Shown here in pieces: positions 12,444 through 20,469 of a DNA stretch of 64,000 bases. Made by a program: the position numbers and the translations under genes. Below the pieces are notes generated by a model. That model saw only the letters and a program-made list of their open reading frames with translations. It searched no databases and was not told the DNA's origin. This DNA is from Gongronella butleri. Taxonomy: Eukaryota > Mucoromycota > Mucoromycetes > Mucorales > Cunninghamellaceae. The stretch lies in assembly GCA_025201375.1 (NCBI GenBank), contig JAIWZP010000034.1:62001-126000 (forward strand), written 5' to 3'. Position 1 is the stretch's first letter. Each line of letters starts with the position of its first letter.

Positions 12444-13890
12444 TTCGTCATCGTCGTCATTCTCATCCTCCAAATTTTCGTTTTCGTCACCTTCCCCGTG
12501 ATCACCCTCATCATCTGTACACTCATTGTCATTGAGAGTGGCTGGCCCGGAATCACCGCCTTCCTCTTTCCGCTCATCGTCCTACAGAAAAAAAAAATCA
12601 GTGATTAGAATGTGCTAATTTAGCCTTTTTTTTTTTTTTTTAACCTTGCGCAAGTATTGCCAGTATGCCGTCTTAAAATGACCCCAATTCATGGCAAAAG
12701 TGGATTTGAGCTTGCCCTTCATCGACATGTGCCCATCCAAAGCAATGCAGACCGTCGATTTGGAGCAGCACAAGCACTGGCCCTCTGACAGCCCAAGCTG
12801 CTTTAGAGCAAGAATCTCCTTCTCGTATTCGATGCGCAGCCATTCTTCAAACGCGTGGTTAAAAGTTGACGGGATCTGCAAAAAAAAATCAGCTTGTCGC
12901 TAGAAGATTAATGACATTACCATTCTCTGTTTACCTTGTTCGGCGGAGCCACGGCCGACGCAGGGTCATCGTTGGGGAATGTTACAGGATAAAGCCGAGC
13001 AAAAACCCTGCAAAATGCCTCTTTGCTCACGCCAGTGGAATCAATGCGCAAATACAAATACGTCAAAAATAAGTGCGCGTGGAAGTACGTCCCGGGATTC
13101 ACGGGCGAAGACGGCATCAGACCATAGCGTTTTACAAGAGCATAAATTGCAAGTTGCTCTGCGCGCAGCTCGGAGCCTTCCAATTCGAGCCCATCGCAAG
13201 TGGGGCAGTACTCGAACTCGGCGTTGGGCGCGTAATCTACAATAAATTTAGTATGACTTATACTCATATTCTGCCTGCGGACGAGCTTCATGGTTTTTTT
13301 TTCTAACCGGTCGTGAAATACGCATTGACGCGTATTTTTGCTTTTTCATGGCCGCATGGGAAGAGCGACTCGACGTGTCGCAAGTCCATTGCGCGAACCA
13401 CACCACGATTCACCGACAAATGGCGGTAATAAGCCTCGGCAATTCGAGGACGCAAAGCTTTCCAATGCCCAAGCGCAATGTGATGCTTGTCGATCTTTGG
13501 TTCTTGTTGCGCTGCTTGATCTTCGTCGTCAAAATCAGACATGAACCCGTTGCCACCATCATCGTGTTCATCCATCGCGTTGGCGCGGGCCATCTCGCGA
13601 TCACGCCTATTGCGCTCATCATTCTCGTGGACCATTTCGCCAATTGCTCTGGTGCGATTGATTATTTCAGACGCACCGCTTGAAGAGGTTGCATCAATGC
13701 GCGGGCCATTGACGGGCGACGGTCTGGATTGTAGCTGAGGCGGTGCTGATGCCGTCACAGGCGCCGGGTCATCAGAGGCGGAGAGACCTTTGAAGTAAGC
13801 CTCGCCATCGATCGTCCCAGACAACCTTTGCATTCGGACATGACGTGCATTGCGTTTTTGTCTGTTGCTTGTTTGTTTTGAACGGGCCAT
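10559..13890 (-). CDS. KDZ-family transposase
   Basis: Kyakuja-Dileera-Zisupton type RNase-H-fold transposase. Nine exons: 13890-13308, 13236-12935, 12875-12645, 12581-12144, 12075-12043, 11938-11818, 11721-11065, 11007-10850 and 10768-10559, giving 910 aa in frame. The N-terminus is basic (MARSKQTSNRQKRNARHVR). A Cys-containing zinc-binding-like segment (FEYCPTCDG) near residue 200 resembles the CxC modules of the family. Likely catalytic residues are D342 in ALDGHMSMKGKL, D518 in HVYDVNCRF and E574 in GEGVERTW, the expected order for KDZ proteins. Between the first and second D is a highly acidic Asp/Glu run, followed by DARHGHPIVTMD. HAHAHTLDCFYLRSTRF precedes the Glu motif, as in the family. 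The YDVNCRF motif depends on an 11-codon exon at 12043-12075. Confidence 0.88.
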
Positions 13891-15290
13891 GATTGCAATA
13901 CAAATAAAAGAAAGAAGAAAAAAAGAACGTCGATCCCTCGATCAGCCACCAAAACAGTCAGCGCAAAATTTGCAGCAAAAGAGCTTAAATCCCCAAAGCG
14001 CTACTGTGCAACCATTTTTGAAAAATTCAGGGGCCACTCAGGGGTCACACAATTCAATGTCAGAAAATGCCAAATTTGGGAAATTTCGGACTCCGAGTGA
14101 TCAATGCATCCCAAACAGGTAACTTCGATAATTTGCTATTGGCTAATAAAATGACGTCTCGCAACGAAGTACACGCGTCGCTGGCCTTGCTGACGCGTGA
14201 ATCGGCGAGAAACAGGGCTGGCTCGTGACAACAACATTCTGCAAGTTTCGTGTTTTTCGTCAAGTTTCGACAGCAGCCTGATGGACCGCGTTTTTTTTTT
14301 CGAATGCTTTCCTAAAAGAAACGTGCAGAAATGACTGAAAATAAATTATCTTTGACCCAGATCCGACGATCAGGTTTGAGCAACAAAAGCACGGTCAAAA
14401 CGTGTCATGTTTTGCCAATTTTCCATTCAATTTTCGACGTGTCGTCACTCGTGTCACCAACAATGCAATCGGAGCCTCGTTATTTTCAAACCAACGCGCA
14501 AGTCGCTCGTCATCATGCTGAGGGAAGCGTCAGTGCGGTCCTAGGACGCGTTCCTGCGCTGCCAATATGATAGCGTGCAAGTTCAATCTAAAAATGTCCA
14601 TTGCTTGACAACGCTGACGTGGACAGTGCTGTCTTTTGACCTTTCGCCGTTTCTGCATTGGGCTTCTCGTCTTCAAGTTTGGCGCGATTTTGAGAAACTT
14701 GATTTTCAATTTTGGCCTGTTGTAGCTCGCAACGTCAAATTTTGAATTGCAGTGCACTCCTATGATGGTTTGATGGATGACGTCTGCCAATATTTGACAC
14801 CTATTCGGAGCTCACAGTTTTGCACTCTTCCCACTGGAACGCGTCTTGGAAATTACAAAACACCTACTGTATTGATGAACTGAGGGAAAAAATCGAGGTA
14901 AAAAAAAACAAATTTTACTACAGTTTTTCGCTGTTTTTTCTGCCCGTTTTCGCTGCTGTACGCCTGTGAAACTGATTTCGTTTGGAAGAGGGGCGCATCA
15001 CGCATTTCTGGTTCTCCTAGGAATCCATTTGACATTTGCAGACAGGATGGAGCCCATCATCGTGGTTTAAAACGTAGTTCGCCCTTTTCAATTACATATT
15101 TTTTGGTGCACTTGGCATCCTGTGTCCAAAATCCACAATAACAATCTGTCTTAATTACCCTTGAAATCAAGTTAAGATGCGATGTTATGCAATTAAAAAA
15201 AACGCAGTGATGTATTGTGAACACGCGAAAAAATCAGTTGTTTATACAGTTGAAACGAAATGAGGAGAGGAAAGTGGGAATTACAGTAAT

Positions 15291-15331
<41 letters not shown>

Positions 15332-15410
15332 GAACAAGCAATAAGTGACGATGGTAATGAAGAGAATTGATATCGAGAGACAGGCATTTGATGAGAGCAA
15401 GGTATAAAAA
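13891..15410. other. non-coding spacer inside KDZ element
   Basis: AT-rich, without a convincing ORF. It contains an inverted copy of the dispersed repeat at about 13940-14130 and an A run at 15292-15330. It would include the promoter of the transposase and the 3' end of the second gene. Confidence 0.55.
13940..14130 (-). repeat. dispersed non-coding repeat fragment, inverted
   Basis: The reverse complement matches about 21990-22180 and 46800-46970, sharing the blocks around GTGACCCCTGAGTGACCCC and TTGGGATGCATTGATCA. It lies inside the KDZ element, so either the element carries part of this repeat or the repeat family derives from such an element. Confidence 0.75.
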
Positions 15411-17191
15411 TCAATCAGCAGTAAGTCGGGGTCGGGTCCTGCGTGCAGGTGTCTCGGCGGCGTTTGCGGCGCGCTTCTTCTTCTTCTTCTTGATGCGAGC
15501 AGGGCTTTTCGTGGTGACAAGCTTGCAGCTTCTCTTCGGAATACCATGCATCTTTTTGTATTTGGCACGGATTTTCCTGGTTTGCTCCTCTGTGACATGC
15601 GTGGCGTCTTTCCAAAGAAACCGGTGAGGGAAAAAGCTGGTTGGATCATTGATAAAGTACTGGAACTTATTGTGTTCTTGATTTTCATGCGCAAACATGA
15701 ATCGACAATCCCGCAACGTTCGGCCATCTTCCAGAAGAATGTCATCGCTGTTGTTATCGGCAGCTTCAGACGCATCTTGCGGCGAGTCATTGAGCGAGGC
15801 AGGGGCAGAAGCGGGCGTGTCTTGTGGGGCAGGCGCGTCGCGGAGCGGGGCAGGGGCAGGGTCAGAGGCGGGCATGTCTTGCGGGGCAGGCGCGTCGTGG
15901 TCAATTTGGGGGCGCACAAAAGGGGCGTCTGGATCCATGCGAAATATTTTCAAGTTTGCACGCAAAATTGCCTGTCTGTCGTCTGGGGACCATGTGGCGG
16001 ACGCGCAAGCAGCAAAACTGACACTCTCAGGCCAATTATGCACATAGAGATCCTTATTCTGGCCAAGGTCGACAGGGTCCACAAAGAATCGCTGCCAAGG
16101 GATTAAGTTGTGCTTGACGTCAATTTTTTCTAAAAAATACAATGGAATTAGTTTGAAACATTAAAAATGAATTACTCACCAAGCAGGCCTCTGATCTTTT
16201 CACGCGCTTTCATTGACGACCCTTTGAGCTTCGCAGGCACCACAGGGTCACCTGCAAAAAAAAAAAAAAAAAAAAAAAAAAACAATTTCAAGCGAGTTCA
16301 TCCTTGCTCACTGACGCTCACTTGATTTTCCGAGCACAGCGTGGTAGATATGGCGTCCAAACGCGATGTGTGGCGAGACTCGTTTGCCTCCTGTCTCAGG
16401 TTTCATCAAGTCCATTATCTTCACCAAAAAGCTTCTTGCGTGCTCTAATGCCAAAAAGAACATGTTTTTTGGTTAATACAAGCTTTAAAAAAGAGAGAAG
16501 CAGTAATTTACCCCCACTCACAATCAAAGGCTTGTGTAATTTCTTGCTGCCATTTCTTGCATTGCCAGACGCCATGCAAAAAAATGCTTCTACTCCCATG
16601 GAATTGATATCCTTCATTGCATTATTGATGACAATTCGTCTCTACGAGTAAATCGAGTCAAATAAAATAAGATTGAATAAAATGCAAAGGAAATCGTTAC
16701 AAGAAAGACGATGTTGACTCCGCACACACATTCTCTGAGGCATTTTATTACCCTGTTGATGTACTTGCGGCGCAGGCTCATACTGTCCCGCTGAGTCGCT
16801 TGCCATTGTAAAACATAGCTCCATTTTTCAGCCTTTGATAAGCGGCTATAGGCAGTGGCGGAATATGCTATAATTGATATTAGTGGGATGATTATTTGCT
16901 TTTGAAAAAAAAATTACAGTAGCGCTTCCGCTTTCGCATAGCCTGATAGGCATTATATGGGTTGTTGCCACGGTTTCCAGAAGCCATTGGCGAAATTGTA
17001 TCGCCCTCCTCGCCTTCTAAAGCAGCTGCCAACTGATCAAGAACAAAGACGCCTTCAGCGACCTCGCAATGCTCAGCAAACACCTCCACAATAGACCCCA
17101 AAATGGGCGAGAAGTCTTGCCAGAATTTAGCAGGCAATTCGATGTTTTTCTGCAACGTAAACATGATTTCGTCGACATTCATTTGAATCAT
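15411..17191 (-). CDS. second gene of the KDZ element, unknown function
   Basis: Six exons (17191-16918, 16867-16752, 16641-16522, 16442-16322, 16251-16180, 16129-15411) join in frame to 473 aa. I do not recognise the family. The N-terminus is acidic and helical (MIQMNVDEIMFTLQ...). The middle is basic and Trp/Tyr-bearing (KAEKWSYVLQWQATQR, then SLRRKYINRRRIVINNAMK). Next comes a Pro/Ala/Asp-rich low-complexity stretch with repeated DAPAPQD units, and the tail is strongly basic with a Lys run resembling a nuclear-localisation signal. No catalytic motif of a transposase, SUMO protease, helicase or TET/JBP dioxygenase is visible. Its start lies about 120 bp inside the right terminal repeat. An accessory DNA-binding role in transposition is possible but is inference only. 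Confidence 0.72.
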
Positions 17192-17311
17192 GATGATGAA
17201 CAAAAAAAAAAAAACAAGAACAAGAAAGAGAGAAAGAGAGAGAAACACAAAAAAAAAACGCGTTTCATTGTCGTGGCCGGAAATACAAAAGGGGACAGCA
17301 ATAAAAGGAGG

Positions 17312-17520
17312 CAGTGGCACCTTGGGGTGCGGGCTCATCGGGGTATGGCGGTCCGGCGGAGCTGTGGACCAATGGGAGGGAAGGTGTGGGGAGGTCAGGA
17401 CGGAAAGAGTGGTGCAAAGGTTCCAAGAAGAGCTGAAACCTATTCAGGTGGGCCACTTACGACGGGTTTCAAAATCCGCCTTGTATTCTAAATGGTACCC
17501 CCTTATGGTAAGATGGCCTC
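17312..17520 (-). repeat. right terminal inverted repeat of KDZ element
   Basis: Inverted counterpart of 10183-10392. It is followed directly by AAATTTTAC, which is also found immediately left of the element. Confidence 0.85.
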
Positions 17521-17644
17521 AAATTTTACTGCCCTAAAATGCCGACTGACTCCCACCCCTTGCAAAATCGATAGAAAATCCCAATTTTTACAGAATGAAA
17601 ATCAACGCAGCTCGCTACCAAGTGCCCGCCGCTTCATGATGAAT

Positions 17645-17670
17645 ACTGTACAGTACAGTACAGTACTGTA
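17645..17670. repeat. nested TACAG/TACTG array abutting the MITE
   Basis: A run of TA dinucleotides separated by CAG or CTG (TA-CTG-TA-CAG-TA and so on) ends exactly at the TA target of the fold-back element. A similar shorter array follows the element at 18673-18690. Read as successive 3-bp excision footprints, these would be scars of repeated insertion and excision at one site. Confidence 0.65.
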
Positions 17671-18672
17671 CAGTGCCCTCCAAAAAAAAACGTCCCCCTG
17701 GCTAATTTTCAGCCGCGCCAGCAGTCAAGTTAATCACGTTAATCTGTCCTGTATTGACCAGGAATGACTCGACTGACATGAAATTTCGTAGGAACAATGA
17801 CATAAAGGTATAAAAACGATTCTAAAATTATGAAATGGCTATAGCAAGCGGATTTTGAAATAGATCAAAAAAGAGGTACCTGACGCGTCACGCGACGCGA
17901 CGCGTACCTACATGTATAAAATGGCCTGTGGAGACGAAATGCCATTATGAACACCATCTCCAAATTTTTCTGAGTCGAGTGTAATGGTGTCTGATTGTAT
18001 TCTATGAATCAATTTCATGTTACACGCATCACATCGGTGCTGTGATCGATAAATGTAAAATCATCATGTGACACGCGTCACGCGTCAGGCGCGTCCGGAA
18101 TCACAATTTTCATCTCTGTTATGTAATTTTAATCCCTAGTTGGCTTGAAACAATTGTAATTATTTAATTTGAAGGACTAGAATAAGCTGTTATTGATTGA
18201 TTGACCAGTAAGAGCACTACGGCCATGTTACGAAGGAAATCGCGACTCTTGACGCGTCTGACACGTGCACGCGTCACATAATATTTTACATTTATCGATC
18301 ACAGCACCGATGTGATGCGTGTAACATGAAATTGATTCATAGAATACAATCAGACACCATTACACTCGACTCAGAAAAATTTGGAGATGGTGTTCATAAT
18401 GGCATTTCGTCTCCACAGGCCATTTTATACATGTAGGTACGCGTCGCGTCGCGTGACGCGTCAGGTACCTCTTTTTTGATCTATTTCAAAATCCGCTTGC
18501 TATAGCCATTTCATAATTTTAGAATCGTTTTTATACCTTTATGTCATTGTTCCTACGAAATTTCATGTCAGTCGAGTCATTCCTGGTCAATACAGGACAG
18601 ATTAACGTGATTAACTTGACTGCTGGCGCGGCTGAAAATTAGCCAGGGGGACGTTTTTTTTGGAGGGCACTG
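17671..18672. mobile_element. fold-back MITE of Tc1/mariner type, 1002 bp
   Basis: TA-flanked and non-coding. The left arm (17671-18061, 391 bp) is the reverse complement of the right arm (18283-18672, 390 bp); apart from one base in an A run I see no difference. A 221-bp unique spacer (18062-18282) separates the arms. The ends begin CAGTGCCCTCC, close to the CAGTGCCCGGAC ends of the neighbouring Tc1 element. The inner part of each arm carries GACGCGTC-like palindromes. Near-identity of the arms implies recent origin or ongoing arm conversion. Confidence 0.9.
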
Positions 18673-18926
18673 TACTGTACTGTACAGTATTACGTAATGT
18701 CATTTATGCATTTTGGATACTTGCTTCTCGAAGACAAATTAAAAACCGGGGGTTGATTGAGCCGTTGACGGGGGGAAAATCAATTTTTTCTAGAAATTCA
18801 CAATTTCGGCCCTGTCGTGCTATCATAAATTGTTGTTATTCAATTACTGTATGCTGAAAACTTACAAGTGAAAAGAGACGCGCGCGGAGGTCATTTTACC
18901 GGTACCTTAGCCTGGTACGTACGGTA

Positions 18927-18956
18927 CAGTGCCCGGACAAAAAAAAGTTTCGCTCT
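18927..18956 (+). repeat. Tc1 terminal inverted repeat, left
   Basis: Thirty bases identical to the reverse complement of 20231-20260, preceded by the TA target. Confidence 0.93.
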
Positions 18957-19105
18957 AACTTTAATTTTTTACGCGTTATTTCTTTTTTACGTGCTTCTCA
19001 TCGGCAACAGTAACTAGATCTCTCAAAATTCATACAATGATCCTTTAATATCATACATACATAATAATTCATACAAAAAAGAGGGCGGGGTTGGGCAACT
19101 GGGGA

Positions 19106-20131
19106 TCACCACCGGGTGGGTGTGCCCTTGTTCTTGATGACTGCCTTCATCCTTCTGGGCATCGACTCGATGAGCCTGTTCCAGTCGTTGGGCTCAAACT
19201 CGTTCCAGACCTCCTTTAGAACCTCTCGAAACTCCCCCAACTCCATTCCCTCGTGAAATCGATCTTGAACGCGCGCCTTCATCTTTTTCCAAAGATTTTC
19301 GATTGGATTGAGGTCCGGTGAGCTCGCGGGCCAATCCATCTTCTTAATCTTCTTTTTAGCAATCCATTGCTTAGACACGTTTGCACGGTGGATCATCGCG
19401 CCATCTTCCATGAGTATGATGGTCCTTTTGCGCCCAAAAAACTTCTTCAAAGGTCCCTCATACACGACACGCACGTAGTCTTCCGCAGTCGACCTTGTGC
19501 TGCGGTCATTGGGCCCGTGTTTCTCGAATAGCGCGAGCTCCGTCTTTTTTCCATGCTGGATACCACCCCAAACCATTTGCGACGTGCGCCCGCTCTTAAA
19601 CGTGGGGGCAAGAGAGTCCTGGTGGTCTGCTTCGTTAGCTGTGCGCCAGACACGGACGCGGCGAGAGTTCTTGCCGATTTCGAACGAGGACTCATCGGTA
19701 AATAGCACTTTTTTCCACTCGTCTACCGTCCACTTTGCGTGTCTCCTAGCAAAAGCAAGTCGCTTTGCCGCCTGTGCAGTCGAAACGAAGGGTTTTCTCT
19801 TGGCAATACGCGAGTGTATGCCCATTTCATGCAGACGACGTCGAATGGTACGACTCGACACACTCATGTCAGACATGTCGCGAATCTGGTCAAGTGTTGC
19901 ACGTCGCTCGTTGACTACAAGGCGTCGCAAGCGTCGCAGGTCCGCGTCTGAGAGCTTTTGTGGGCGCCCTGACCCCTCTTGGCGAGCGTAGTGGCCTCGT
20001 TCTGTACATCGCCTAACTGTAGATCTAACAGATTGTTCAGACACGCCGAATTGGCGAGCCAATTCCGCAGTCGTACAACCGTTGTTTCGAAGTGCAACGA
20101 GTTGTGCCTTTTGCGTCGTTGAGAGGACCAT
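19106..20131 (-). CDS. Tc1/mariner transposase
   Basis: 341 aa, the usual Tc1 length, in a single exon. The start at 20131 (MVLSTTQKAQLVAL) is preferred over the in-frame ATG at 20182, which would read through an A/T-rich leader. The N-terminal paired-like helix-turn-helix includes GCTTAELARQFGVSEQSV and RRLRRLVVNERRATLDQI. The catalytic triad is D in LFTDESSFEIG, D in ILMEDGAMIHRA and E in SPDLNPIENLWK, with 34 residues between the second D and the E (DD34E). The conserved RVWRTANE and WPASSPDLNPIE motifs are present. No premature stop. Confidence 0.96.
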   Translation of the reverse strand: MVLSTTQKAQLVALRNNGCTTAELARQFGVSEQSVRSTVRRCTERGHYARQEGSGRPQKLSDADLRRLRRLVVNERRATLDQIRDMSDMSVSSRTIRRRLHEMGIHSRIAKRKPFVSTAQAAKRLAFARRHAKWTVDEWKKVLFTDESSFEIGKNSRRVRVWRTANEADHQDSLAPTFKSGRTSQMVWGGIQHGKKTELALFEKHGPNDRSTRSTAEDYVRVVYEGPLKKFFGRKRTIILMEDGAMIHRANVSKQWIAKKKIKKMDWPASSPDLNPIENLWKKMKARVQDRFHEGMELGEFREVLKEVWNEFEPNDWNRLIESMPRRMKAVIKNKGTPTRW

Positions 20132-20230
20132 ATTTTCACAAAAAAAAAAAAAAGAAAAGACCCAGCGAGCGACACCTGGCACCCAGTTTTATAGATTTGA
20201 GCAAATGGCTGCGGACACTGAAAATTATGC

Positions 20231-20260
20231 AGAGCGAAACTTTTTTTTGTCCGGGCACTG
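20231..20260 (-). repeat. Tc1 terminal inverted repeat, right
   Basis: Perfect inverted partner of 18927-18956, followed by the TA target and then CAGTA, itself a TACAGTA heptamer. Confidence 0.93.
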
Positions 20261-20469
20261 TACAGTAAAGCCGATGCGTAAACGTTTTTGTACTGTATAC
20301 TTGCGACGCCAGATTTAAAATTTCAATCCCACTTTTCTCGGTAACGAACAAGGCTACCAATGGCAAGTTTGCAGTGATAAAAAGGCAGAATCAAATTCTC
20401 TGTCTAATGAAATCAGTTTCACCGGCGTGCGATGTAAACTGGCCGAGAAATTCAGGTTTCTAAATTTTG

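Larger units (their letters stand above)
10183..17520 (-). mobile_element. complete KDZ-class DNA transposon, about 7.3 kb
   Basis: Bounded by inverted repeats of about 209 bp (10183-10392 and 17312-17520). Candidate 8-bp target duplications AAATTTTA sit immediately outside, at 10175-10182 and 17521-17528. An 8-bp duplication fits what is known of Zisupton-like elements. It holds two genes on the same strand: a 910-aa KDZ transposase (10559-13890) and a 473-aa protein of unknown function (15411-17191). Both can be spliced without a stop or frameshift, which argues for recent activity. The last few terminal bases differ between the two ends, so the exact boundaries are uncertain by a few bases. 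Confidence 0.82.
18927..20260 (-). mobile_element. intact Tc1-family transposon (DD34E)
   Basis: A 1334-bp element with perfect 30-bp terminal inverted repeats (18927-18956 and 20231-20260, starting CAGTGCCCGGAC) and TA duplications at 18925-18926 and 20261-20262. It encodes one uninterrupted 341-aa transposase. It sits 254 bp from the fold-back MITE. Both ends and the ORF appear complete, so it could be active. Confidence 0.95.

Noticed and set aside
10183..17520. TET/JBP dioxygenase as KDZ cargo
   Set aside because: The second gene lacks any HxD...H iron-binding pattern in a plausible context, so the known TET/JBP association is not supported here.
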